NCBI GenBank assembly: GCA_028281605.1
Contig: JANQJO010000070.1
Span: forward strand, 1-46,311
DNA length: 46,311 nucleotides
Direction of reading: 5' to 3'
Origin: Pseudomonadales bacterium
Lineage (GTDB): Bacteria; Pseudomonadota; Gammaproteobacteria; Pseudomonadales; JANQJO01
Shown: one piece after another, positions 36,249-44,643 of the stretch
How positions within the stretch are numbered: the stretch's first letter is position 1
Layout of the letters: every line of letters begins with the position of its first letter
The notes under the pieces: model-generated
The model's database searches: none
The model's input: only the letters and a program-made list of their open reading frames with translations
What the model was told of the DNA's origin: nothing
Position numbers and translations under genes: made by a program

Positions 36249-36713
36249 ATGAATCAAGTTAAAGAAGAAAAAATACCAAATGAAATTCCTTGTTTGTTAC
36301 TGCCCACGCAAACAGGTTTTTTGTTATTGCCTAATGTGTCGATAGCTGAGGTGTTAAGTGGTGAAATAAAAACTAATACAAAGACGCCTCCGTGGCATTT
36401 GGGGAGTGTTGACTGGCGTACCTTATGGGTGCCTGTGATTGCTTTTGAGGGTTTAAATAATCACCCAGTTGCGATGCCTGATGGTACAGTACGCATAGCT
36501 ATTTTAAATAGTTATGGTAAACATTCTATGTTGCCGTTTTATGGGCTTAGAATTACAGGTATTCCTCGTTTGGTGCGTATTTTTCAGCAAGACTTGATTG
36601 TAGAAAATGAAAAGGTTTTACCGGCTGAGATTATGCATGTGTCTTATCAGGGAGATCGTTTGGTCATTCCAGATTTAAGCTACATAGAGGGAGAGCTATT
36701 GACTAGGCGTTAG
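36249..36713 (+). CDS. chpC: ChpC, second CheW-like adaptor
   Basis: 154 aa. A compact CheW-like domain is seen in PCLLLPTQTGFLLLPNVSIAEVL, WHLGSVDWRTLWVPVIAFEGL, and the weakly conserved C-terminal half (LRITGIPRLVRIFQQDLIVENEKVL). In Pseudomonas ChpC couples other receptors to the Chp pathway. It lies 19 bases after chpA; the ChpB methylesterase gene that separates them in P. aeruginosa is missing. Confidence 0.85.
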   Translation: MNQVKEEKIPNEIPCLLLPTQTGFLLLPNVSIAEVLSGEIKTNTKTPPWHLGSVDWRTLWVPVIAFEGLNNHPVAMPDGTVRIAILNSYGKHSMLPFYGLRITGIPRLVRIFQQDLIVENEKVLPAEIMHVSYQGDRLVIPDLSYIEGELLTRR

Positions 36714-36722
36714 GCATAATAT

Positions 36723-37193
36723 ATGCGTAAATTGATTTATCGATTTTCTTTTTTTGTTTTATTTTGTTTTGCTTTATTTGATGGTGTAATGGTTTCTTAT
36801 GCTGAGGTCTATCGCTGGATTGATGAAAACGGAAAAGTGCATTTTAGTGATAAACCTTCAAAAGAGCATCGAGTAGATAGAATTAGACTTAAAGGCATTA
36901 ACTCTTATACTGATGTCACAATAAAAGATTTAGATGATGTGATTGCTGCCCCGGCGCAAAAACGTGTAATACTTTATAGTGCTAGTTGGTGTGGTGTTTG
37001 TAAGCAAGCAAAGTTTTATTTTAATCAAAAAGGAATTCAGTATCGAGAATATGATATTGAAAATAATACCAAAGGAGAGCGTGATTTTAAAAAGCTCAAA
37101 GGTAAGGGTGTGCCGATTATTTTGGTGGGCCAGAAACGGATGAATGGTTTTTCTGAGGATTCTTTCCAGTCTTTATATTCTCAGCTTAAGTGA
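36723..37193 (+). CDS. Secreted DUF4124-glutaredoxin-like protein
   Basis: 156 aa. An N-terminal signal peptide (hydrophobic FSFFVLFCFALFDGVMV, probable cleavage after SYA) leads to a DUF4124 domain (EVYRWIDENGKVHFSDKPS), then a glutaredoxin/thioredoxin-fold domain with redox motif CGVC in LYSASWCGVCKQAKFYF and the cis-Pro segment GVPIILVG. It probably acts as a thiol-disulfide protein in the periplasm. It starts 9 bases after chpC and so appears to be the last gene of the chemosensory operon; a role with pilus assembly is possible but unproven. Such DUF4124-Grx fusions are common in gammaproteobacteria. Confidence 0.85.
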   Translation: MRKLIYRFSFFVLFCFALFDGVMVSYAEVYRWIDENGKVHFSDKPSKEHRVDRIRLKGINSYTDVTIKDLDDVIAAPAQKRVILYSASWCGVCKQAKFYFNQKGIQYREYDIENNTKGERDFKKLKGKGVPIILVGQKRMNGFSEDSFQSLYSQLK

Positions 37194-37379
37194 GCATATA
37201 AGAGTGTGTTTTAAAGACCAAAATCGACATCATTTATATCGAATAAAAATAAAAAAATCAAGTGGTATCTGTGTAAAATCTACCCAGATTTGGGATGACT
37301 GTTAGACAGAGCAGAGATACGTTGTAAAGTTGGAGAAAGTAGGTTGCTTAACAATTGATGTACTTCTGCTTTTTGAATT

Positions 37380-38117
37380 TTAGCTTTTAAAATCTCCCCA
37401 GAGCCATTGGGCTAAACTCAGTATCACAATAGGAGCCGTTTCCGCTCGCAGGATACGAGGGCCAAGGTTGAGGGTTTTAAAGTTTTGTGCCTGTGCTTGT
37501 TCGATTTCTTTTCCTGTAAAGCCACCTTCTGGGCCTGTAGCAAATACGGCTGTTTTGGGAAAAGTGGGTGTTGTGTTGAGTGAATGTTCTCCTTGTGGGT
37601 GCAGTATGTATTTTATGGGGCTTGTTACTGTTTTCACCCATTGTGAAAGCCGGGTGGCTGGTTTTAACAGGGGGATGTGATTTTGATGGCATTGTTCGCA
37701 ACTGGAGATGATTACTTGTTGCCAATGAGCCTGTTTTTTTTTCAACCTGTTTGTATCTAAACGAACTTCGCTGCGTTCACACCATAACGGTGTAAGGCAA
37801 GATGCACCCAATTCCACTGATTTTTGTAGGGCAAAATCCATTTTTTCTCCTTTGCTTATACCAATCCCTAAGTGTAAAGATAAACCTGAGGCTGGTTGAT
37901 ACTCAATGGAATCATTTAATTGCAGCGTGGTGGTTTTTTTAGAGAGTGTTTGTATCTGCGCTGTTGCGCTGTAACCTTGACCGTCAAAAACAATCACTGT
38001 GTTGCCTGATTGTAGTCTTAAGACATGAGTGAGACGATGGTTATCTAGGGAGGTGAGGGTAAAGGTTTCAGAATTTGTTTGTTGCAATTTCGGGTAGAAT
38101 AAGCGTGGTATACGCAT
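37380..38117 (-). CDS. rsmE: 16S rRNA m3U1498 methyltransferase
   Basis: 245 aa. RsmE is a SPOUT (knotted) methyltransferase that methylates N3 of U1498 in 16S rRNA using SAM. N-terminal PUA-like part MRIPRLFYPKLQ...NHRLTHVLRLQSGNTVIVFDGQG; C-terminal knot motifs LHLGIGISKGEKMDFALQKSVELGAS, SCEQCHQNHIP, FATGPEGGFTGKEIEQA and LNLGPRILRAETAPIVIL. It ends the minus-strand set suhB-bioA-rsmE, 15 bases after bioA. It converges on the chemosensory operon. rsmE-bioA also follows the chp cluster in Pseudomonas. Confidence 0.96.
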   Translation of the reverse strand: MRIPRLFYPKLQQTNSETFTLTSLDNHRLTHVLRLQSGNTVIVFDGQGYSATAQIQTLSKKTTTLQLNDSIEYQPASGLSLHLGIGISKGEKMDFALQKSVELGASCLTPLWCERSEVRLDTNRLKKKQAHWQQVIISSCEQCHQNHIPLLKPATRLSQWVKTVTSPIKYILHPQGEHSLNTTPTFPKTAVFATGPEGGFTGKEIEQAQAQNFKTLNLGPRILRAETAPIVILSLAQWLWGDFKS

Positions 38118-38132
38118 GGTGTTGGCTGGGAT

Positions 38133-39467
38133 TCAAGCTGCTTGTGTGGCAGCATGAATGCCTTCAATGGTGACTGTGGCAAGATGATCGATTTGTTCTT
38201 CAGTAATGATATAAGGTGGCATCCAATAGACTACATTTCCTAATGGACGCAGCAGCATTTCGTTTTGTAAACCGTGTTGGTAAACGGTTAGACCTCGTCT
38301 TTCCTGCCAAGGGTAGGGTGTTTTATTGGCCTTGTTTTGTACCATCTCAATGGCTACAATCATGCCGTGTTGTCTGACTTCAGCAACATGGGGGTGGTCT
38401 TGTAGGGGTTCGGCTTTTTGCCAGAGATATTGACTTAAATGGCGATTTTTTCCGATAACATCAGTGTTTTTAAAAAGGTCAATTGTTGCTAATGCTGCAG
38501 CACAACCTAAAGGATTGCCAGTGTAACTGTGAGAGTGTAAAAAAGCCCTTAAAGTGGTGTAATCGTCGTAAAAGGCTTGGTAAATTGTGTCGGTTGTTAA
38601 AACGGCGGCCAACGGTAAATAACCTCCAGTCAGGCCTTTTGATAAACATAGGATATCAGGTGTGATCTTGGCTTGTTCGCAAGCGAATAAGGTGCCGGTG
38701 CGGCCAAAGCCTACGGCTACTTCGTCTGCGATTAGATGGATGTTATAACGGTCGCAAGTTTGTCTGAGCTTGCTAAGATAAGCTGGATGGTACATTCGCA
38801 TCGATCCAGCACATTGCACTAAGGGTTCGACAATAACAGCGCAAATCTGTTCTGCTTGCTCAGCTAATGTTTTTTCCATTACCGTAAACTGTTTCAGGCT
38901 GTAAGCTTCCCAGCTTTCTCCAGATTCACGATTAAAACAATCGGGGCTGGTAACGGTTACTGTTTCTAATAATAGAGGTTGATATGTTTGTTTGTATAGG
39001 GCAACGTCCCCTACTGATAAAGCGCCTAAGGTTTCACCATGATAGCTGTTGCTTAAGCATACAAATTTGTTTTTTTGTTGTTGGTCGCAGTTTTGCCAAT
39101 AGTGAAAGCTCATTTTAAGCGCTGCTTCAATGGCTGAGGAGCCGTTATCAGCGTAAAAACATTTTTCTAGTCCTTGTGGTGTGAGTTGTACTAAGTGTTC
39201 CGAGAGACGAATGACACTTTCGTGAGTAAAGCCGGCTAACAATACGTGTTCAAGCTGGTCAAGTTGTTGTTTAATAGCGGTGTTGATATGAGGATTATTG
39301 TGGCCAAACAAGTTGACCCACCAGGAGCTGATGCTATCTAAATAACGGTGGCCATCAAAGTCTTCTAGCCAAACACCTTGGCCTTGTTTGATTGGGATCA
39401 CTGGCCAATGTTCGTGGTCTTTCATTTGTGTGCAGGGGTGCCACAATACAGATAAGTCCCGCTGCAT
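38133..39467 (-). CDS. bioA: Adenosylmethionine-8-amino-7-oxononanoate aminotransferase
   Basis: 444 aa from ATG 39467 (MQRDLSVLWHPCTQMKDHE), the usual BioA start. The frame stays open to 39566, but that would overlap suhB by 59 bases and adds no family sequence. BioA transfers the amino group of SAM to KAPA to make DAPA in biotin synthesis. Motifs are SSWWVNLFGHNNPHIN, YADNGSSAIEAALKM (PLP phosphate), SYHGETLGALSVGD, IVEPLVQCAGSMRMY, LIADEVAVGFGRTG with the PLP Asp, and LSKGLTGGYLPLAAVL with the Schiff-base Lys. Other bio genes are not in the window. Confidence 0.95.
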   Translation of the reverse strand: MQRDLSVLWHPCTQMKDHEHWPVIPIKQGQGVWLEDFDGHRYLDSISSWWVNLFGHNNPHINTAIKQQLDQLEHVLLAGFTHESVIRLSEHLVQLTPQGLEKCFYADNGSSAIEAALKMSFHYWQNCDQQQKNKFVCLSNSYHGETLGALSVGDVALYKQTYQPLLLETVTVTSPDCFNRESGESWEAYSLKQFTVMEKTLAEQAEQICAVIVEPLVQCAGSMRMYHPAYLSKLRQTCDRYNIHLIADEVAVGFGRTGTLFACEQAKITPDILCLSKGLTGGYLPLAAVLTTDTIYQAFYDDYTTLRAFLHSHSYTGNPLGCAAALATIDLFKNTDVIGKNRHLSQYLWQKAEPLQDHPHVAEVRQHGMIVAIEMVQNKANKTPYPWQERRGLTVYQHGLQNEMLLRPLGNVVYWMPPYIITEEQIDHLATVTIEGIHAATQAA

Positions 39468-39507
39468 CCAATCAGCGCTCTTGGAGCCGAGTTTGAAGCT
39501 TGTAGGT

Positions 39508-40299
39508 TTATGCGTTGTGGTTGACAATTTGTGCCACCGATTTAAATACTTTAGGGCTCCCAGCAATGATATTGCCTGAGGTTATATAGTCATGCCCGCC
39601 TTTGAAGTCACCTACTAATCCTCCTGCTTCTAGCACCAATAAGCAGCCTGCTGCGATGTCCCAAGGTTTGAGACCGAATTCCCAGAAGCCATCTAAGCGC
39701 CCAGCCGCGACGTAGGCTAGATCCAAGGAGGCTGCTCCCATGCGTCGTACACCAGAGGTATTTTGCAGCATAAAATTTTTTAAAATTTTAAGGTAGGCTT
39801 CGATTTTTTGCTCATTATGTTGATTAAAGGGTACTCCAGTGCCGATTAAGGAGCCGCTTAAAGAAGTTCGGCTTTTGACACGCATGCGTCGACCGTTGAG
39901 AAATGCCCCTCCACCGCGTGAAGCGGTGAATTCTTCTTGTTTGATGACATCGACTACGATGGCATGTTCAGGTACGCCTTTATATAGTAGACCAATAGAA
40001 ACAGCAAAATGTGGAATGCCGAAAATGAAATTAGTGGTGCCATCTAGGGGGTCTATTACCCATTGGTAATCACTTTCTTGCGGGGTTTGGCCAGATTCTT
40101 CGGCTAAAATGCTGTGGCTGGGGTAGGTCTGAGTGATCACATCTATGATTATTTTTTCAGCATTTTTGTCAACACTGGTGACGTAATCATTGGAGCCTTT
40201 TTGCTCAATTTGATCATGTGTCAGTTGATCTTGCGCGCGCGCGATGTATTGAGCGGCTTTGCGAGCGGCTTTTAGAGCAATATTTAACAAAGGATTCAT
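39508..40299 (-). CDS. suhB: SuhB, inositol monophosphatase family protein
   Basis: 263 aa. Metal and catalytic motifs are intact: SILAEESG, WVIDPLDGTTNFIFGIPHFAVSIG and EFGLKPWDIAAGCLLVLEAGG. SuhB has inositol-1-phosphatase activity in vitro, but in E. coli its main role is as a NusA/NusB-linked factor in ribosomal RNA antitermination and maturation. In Pseudomonas suhB lies beside trmJ; here a 3.2-kb gene has come between them. It leads bioA by 40 bases on the same strand. Confidence 0.94.
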   Translation of the reverse strand: MNPLLNIALKAARKAAQYIARAQDQLTHDQIEQKGSNDYVTSVDKNAEKIIIDVITQTYPSHSILAEESGQTPQESDYQWVIDPLDGTTNFIFGIPHFAVSIGLLYKGVPEHAIVVDVIKQEEFTASRGGGAFLNGRRMRVKSRTSLSGSLIGTGVPFNQHNEQKIEAYLKILKNFMLQNTSGVRRMGAASLDLAYVAAGRLDGFWEFGLKPWDIAAGCLLVLEAGGLVGDFKGGHDYITSGNIIAGSPKVFKSVAQIVNHNA

Positions 40300-40418
40300 G
40301 AAGTGTGGCCGTTAAAAATGCTATCAATATTTATGTTATAGTAAGTGATATTACACGAGAAGTGAGTATATTACCAATAAATTATTTTTATAATGTACCG
40401 GTGTGAGTGTGGTGTGGG

Positions 40419-43400
40419 CTAATGGTGATGTGAGCTTGAGCTGTGCACATAATTTGGAAATTCGATATTCAAATCAATGCCTAAGGTCATGGCCGCATGT
40501 TCAATGGTTTCTATCCACTTGGGGTCTTCTGCGACTAGCTTGTTCATTAGCTCTGTCAATGCAGCTTTATCGATATTGTCTTCTCCGTCAGTGCCTAGCC
40601 AATCGGCGCTATCGGCTTGTAACATGAGTTCTTGTATGATGAGCTCTCGGGTATTGTAGGTAGTTTCACTTTCTTCGTTTGTTTGTGGGTCTATTTGTTT
40701 AAGAGTGGTTTCTTCTGTTGGGTCAATCTTTTGTAATAATTCAAGGGCCTTGTCTAGATCTGGAGGCGTTTTGTCTAAGGCTATTATAATCCCTCTGATG
40801 GTTGCTTTATGCTGATGCTTGTGATCATCGCTTAGTATGGAAGCATCGTTGGAATAATCCTCTTCATCAACGTTGAATGTGGAACTCCATTCATAACCAT
40901 TTTCTTGCAGATCATTGATAATGGAGCCGATATAAATTGAATGTTCGCGACCGTGATGATGGTCAACGTCATGGTCATGGTCATGGTCATGGTCAGTATG
41001 AACGTTGTCGGAGGAGAGTGCGGTATGTGTTACACCTGCCTCAATGAATAGATGGCCAAATTCGTGTATCATGGTTTTCATGATATCTTCTTTTGAGCGT
41101 CGACCGAATAGTTCAAGACTTACGCTTAAATATAGGGCGTTTGAGCCAGTAAAGGTGGCTCCAAGTGTCAAGGGTTGTGACTCAGGGTTGTTAGTATTTA
41201 TATGAAAAGTGCTGCCACGGCCACTCATGTAAGCTTGAAAAGCTTCTTTAAATTTCGGGCTGTTGTGGTATAAATCGTAGAAAATATTGGCTGCGATACC
41301 GGCTTCATCACCTTCGAAAATAACAGTAATACCATCAACTTCAACCTCAACATAGGTGGCTGCGGGGGCAATACCGGTTGCCGAGTTTGAATCTAAAACT
41401 ACAGGGTCACCAGCTGGTAAATAATATTGTCCATGGGTGTCGAGTGTTAATCTATCTGCATCGGTTAGTGCTTCAAATTCGGTTGTTGTTATAAATTGAA
41501 CTTCACCGTAAGCATCTAGTACATAAAAGCCTTCATTGCCGTCTTGTTGTTGGGATAAGAGGTGACCTTCTCCTGAGGCCATGACACGACTGTTATGTAT
41601 AGCCGCAAAGTTCACTAAATCAATGTGGGTGAATTCTTCGATTCCTAAAGCTTTAGCTTGTTGATGCACAGCATCTAAGTTGGTTTGAGAAGGATCATTA
41701 ATCAAATTTGCTAGTAGATCAATCCATGTTTCATCTAACGGCTGAGCTTTGATCAAGTTCAAAATAGATAATTGTTGTATGTCTGATAAATTTAAAAATG
41801 AAGGGTCGTCAATGATTTTTACGATATGACGAGCAACAGTTTGTTGCTCCTCTGGACTGCGCACATTTTGGAAAATAGAAAGTACAGTATTGAGATCTGC
41901 TTCTGAAAGGGTATTAAGAGCTTGGCTTTCCAATAAAATTCTTGCAGCATTGGGGTTTAGTGATACAACTGATTCTTTGGAACCATCGCCATCAAATAAG
42001 GTGACTGAAAATAAAACTTTGCCTGAGCTATTATCTGTCCAAAGAGTGCCTGAGCCTGTGCGTATGACTTCGTTATTGTGATGTTTAATATCTCCTAGAG
42101 TGGCCCTGCTATTGGGTGTTAGTTCATCTTCGTTTATGAATGAAGGAGTAGATAGATTATTGAGATCATATGTTAGAGATTCTACTGTGTCGACATGTTC
42201 TAAGAAGATGTCACCTGTGTTTGTTCGTACATAGACGAAATGAGGGTTTTCGTATAGATCACCATTTGTTGTAATGAGATCATCAGCATGGTGTACGGCT
42301 CGTGTATTATAATCGGCTACCAAATCCAAAATGGCTCCTCCCAGTTCTGATAGAAGAAAAGTTGTTCTCTCATTTTTTAGGTGGCTGGGAGCATTATTGT
42401 TGCTACTGGCATATCTGCCTTGAAGTTCTGGATCTGCTAATGCATATTCAATTAAATTTTCCAATGATTTATTGCTGGGGTCATTCATGAAAGCGACTAT
42501 TTTATTTTTCCAGTCTTCATCTGTAGGATCAAAGGCTAACAGTTCTAGTACGTTCTCTCGTTCTTCTAGACTGAGTACGTTCTGAAATTCAGAGTTTTGG
42601 ATTATCTCTAAAACATTGCTCATTGCTTTGGTTTGCTCATGCAGAGGGAGGCTGGCAATGATACTGACTACAATCTCTTTTTCTTCTTCAGTTAAGTTTT
42701 GAAAACTTGTATCTGATAATAGTGTTTCTGCATGAGAGGCTAGCAAGAGGCCTGTTTCGACTAAAATAACGGGTTGTTCATTGCCATTTGGGTCTTGGGT
42801 TATGGTGTACCAAAGTGCTTCGTTCAGTTCTCCTGATAACACTTGGTCATTGTGATCTTTGATTTCAACATCAGTTTTATCTGTAGGGGCTGGTATGATG
42901 TTGTTAAATTGATACTCATCAGATGGTTTTTCGGTTGAGCTGTTAATGTTTAAGTCTTCTGCGTTTAGATTTTCTGCAATTTCTGCATTTTCTGTATTTT
43001 TTAATAGTTGGTCTTCTGTTAATTTGATAGCGCTGCTTGGGTAATCATCTAATAAGGCGCTGAATATTTTACTGCCTTTATCTGCATGTTTTTGATGTAA
43101 AGTATGATGTATGTTACGAGCGTATTCGATGTCTTTTGTTATCAGGATGTGTAAAATACTTGCAGCGTACTCAATTGATTCGGTTTGACGTAGAGTGTAG
43201 GCTGCCAGTTTTGGTGAGTCAATTTCGAGAAGAATATGAGCTATATCTGTTTCGTTAAAAAGAGGGTCATTAACAATGTCTGCCAGATAGGCCTTAGCGG
43301 TTTTTTTGTTGTCGGAGTTTTCGATGAGCTCTACAATATTGTTAACAGCTTTAAGCTTTAATGTATCCAATTGGAATGCGTATGCTGGATCGTTTTCTAA

Positions 43401-43655
43401 ATTGGCTGCATGAATCAGTTTATAGGCCAGCGCATAGTCTCCATTACTGATCAGTTCATCAATTATTGCTTTTTGGTCTTTAGGGTCGGTAACAGTGTTT
43501 TCAAAAAGTTGTGTTGCGCTTTCAAAGCCTTCGGTGTTGGCTATATGTAAAATTTCTGTGGAAGTAGGTGGGCTGGCTGTACGTATGATTGGTCTGTCTT
43601 CTAAACCGGAAAAGTTAGAGAGTTGATGCAGGCTAATGCTGTTCAGGTTACTCAT
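40419..43655 (-). CDS. Large repeat protein with HEFGH metalloprotease motif
   Basis: 1078 aa, no known family over its full length. Residues 35-220 are helical-repeat-like. Two copies of a ~130-aa module sit at about 267-400 and 523-660; each begins I-K-x-H-N and ends W-x-x-x-I/L...NDPS-x-x-x-L (WKNKIVAFMNDPSNKSLENL; WIDLLANLINDPSQTNLDAV). Residues 768-880 form the likely catalytic part, with MIHEFGHLFIEAG giving zinc ligands H864 and H868 and catalytic E865; H877 is a possible third ligand. A His/Asp stretch follows (886-904), and the C-terminus ends SSSSHHH. No signal peptide or membrane span seen. It is inserted between suhB and trmJ. A zincin-type protease or effector is the best guess. 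Confidence 0.7.
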   Translation of the reverse strand: MSNLNSISLHQLSNFSGLEDRPIIRTASPPTSTEILHIANTEGFESATQLFENTVTDPKDQKAIIDELISNGDYALAYKLIHAANLENDPAYAFQLDTLKLKAVNNIVELIENSDNKKTAKAYLADIVNDPLFNETDIAHILLEIDSPKLAAYTLRQTESIEYAASILHILITKDIEYARNIHHTLHQKHADKGSKIFSALLDDYPSSAIKLTEDQLLKNTENAEIAENLNAEDLNINSSTEKPSDEYQFNNIIPAPTDKTDVEIKDHNDQVLSGELNEALWYTITQDPNGNEQPVILVETGLLLASHAETLLSDTSFQNLTEEEKEIVVSIIASLPLHEQTKAMSNVLEIIQNSEFQNVLSLEERENVLELLAFDPTDEDWKNKIVAFMNDPSNKSLENLIEYALADPELQGRYASSNNNAPSHLKNERTTFLLSELGGAILDLVADYNTRAVHHADDLITTNGDLYENPHFVYVRTNTGDIFLEHVDTVESLTYDLNNLSTPSFINEDELTPNSRATLGDIKHHNNEVIRTGSGTLWTDNSSGKVLFSVTLFDGDGSKESVVSLNPNAARILLESQALNTLSEADLNTVLSIFQNVRSPEEQQTVARHIVKIIDDPSFLNLSDIQQLSILNLIKAQPLDETWIDLLANLINDPSQTNLDAVHQQAKALGIEEFTHIDLVNFAAIHNSRVMASGEGHLLSQQQDGNEGFYVLDAYGEVQFITTTEFEALTDADRLTLDTHGQYYLPAGDPVVLDSNSATGIAPAATYVEVEVDGITVIFEGDEAGIAANIFYDLYHNSPKFKEAFQAYMSGRGSTFHINTNNPESQPLTLGATFTGSNALYLSVSLELFGRRSKEDIMKTMIHEFGHLFIEAGVTHTALSSDNVHTDHDHDHDHDVDHHHGREHSIYIGSIINDLQENGYEWSSTFNVDEEDYSNDASILSDDHKHQHKATIRGIIIALDKTPPDLDKALELLQKIDPTEETTLKQIDPQTNEESETTYNTRELIIQELMLQADSADWLGTDGEDNIDKAALTELMNKLVAEDPKWIETIEHAAMTLGIDLNIEFPNYVHSSSSHHH
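40971..41000. repeat. CATGGT hexamer repeat encoding Asp-His
   Basis: About five near-perfect TCATGG hexamers in a row encode alternating Asp and His (HDHDHDHDHDVDHHH, residues 887-901) just after the HEFGH motif. It is prone to copy-number slippage and gives a potential metal-binding cluster. Confidence 0.7.
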
Positions 43656-43878
43656 TATGTAATTGAGCCTTAATGGGAATGATGTGTGTTACATAGGCTT
43701 TGCGTTTATTTATGCTTAAAATTGTAGCATTAGTGATTGAGCAAGGATTATATAACTTTAGGCTGGTTTTACAGGTGTAGAGGCGTTAGCATCTGAGCCG
43801 GTGTTTGTTATGTTGGGTATATATTAAGTTACATGTTTGTAAGTTGTCTGGTTGTTAATAAGAAAGGGGTTGCACTTT

Positions 43879-44640
43879 ATGTGTTTAAGTCATATTAAGA
43901 TTGTTATGGTTAGAACGAGTCATGCGGGTAACATTGGTTCGGCTGCTCGTGCATTGAAGACCATGGGTTTATCGCAGCTGGTTTTGGTCAATCCAGATCA
44001 GTTTCCAGCGCCAGAAGCTGTTTGGATGGCGTCTGGTGCACAAGATGTTGTAGAAAGTGCGGATGTGTACGAATCGTTGGATGCTGCAGTAGCCGACTGC
44101 ACCGTGGTGATTGGGGCCAGTGCACGTAATCGCAGCCTTCCAAGTCTGAACTTAACTCCTAAGGAATGTGCTCAAATGATAAGTGGTCTTAATTCTGATC
44201 AGTCTGTGGCTATTTTATTTGGGCGTGAGTCCAGTGGTTTAAGTAATAGTGAGCTTGCGTTGTGTCACTATCAGTTGGTGATACCGGCCAATGAGGTGTA
44301 TCCTGTGTTAAATGTGGCTATGGCCATACAGATTGTTGTTTATGAGTTGCGTCAAGCCAGTTTGACTGTCTCTGAGGGTGTAAGGCCGATGATGCCTGTG
44401 TCTGCAACTGCTTGGGATACAGAGTTGGCGAAAGTGAAAGATATAGAATATTTTTTTGAGCATTTGGAGTCGACTTTACAGGCGATTTCATTTTTAGACC
44501 CTAAATGTCCAAAGCAAATCATGGCGCGTTTGCGCCGTTTGTTTATGCGCGTGCATTTAGATGAAATGGAGTTGGGTTTGTTGCGGGGGATTTTGACGTC
44601 TGTGCAGCGTAATGTTAGGAAAAAAGAGGTGAGAGTGTAA
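43879..44640 (+). CDS. trmJ: tRNA (cytidine/uridine-2'-O-)-methyltransferase TrmJ
   Basis: 253 aa from ATG 43879, chosen because AAAGGGG lies about 11 bases upstream and the protein then begins MCLSHIKIVMVRTSHAGNIGSAARALKTMG, as TrmJ does; the frame can extend to TTG 43852. TrmJ is a SPOUT enzyme that 2'-O-methylates position 32 of tRNAs. Motifs are NIGSAARALKTMGLSQLVLVNP, VIGASARNRSLP, VAILFGRESSGLSNSELALCH and VYPVLNVAMAIQIVVYEL. It is followed by iscS without a gap; cysE and iscR, which lie between them in Pseudomonas, are absent. Confidence 0.95.
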   Translation: MCLSHIKIVMVRTSHAGNIGSAARALKTMGLSQLVLVNPDQFPAPEAVWMASGAQDVVESADVYESLDAAVADCTVVIGASARNRSLPSLNLTPKECAQMISGLNSDQSVAILFGRESSGLSNSELALCHYQLVIPANEVYPVLNVAMAIQIVVYELRQASLTVSEGVRPMMPVSATAWDTELAKVKDIEYFFEHLESTLQAISFLDPKCPKQIMARLRRLFMRVHLDEMELGLLRGILTSVQRNVRKKEVRV

Positions 44641-44643
44641 GTG

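Noticed and set aside
40419..43655. Metzincin assignment for the HEFGH protein
   Set aside because: The metzincin pattern HExxHxxGxxH needs His at position 11; here that residue is Gly (HEFGHLFIEAG), with His only at position 14.
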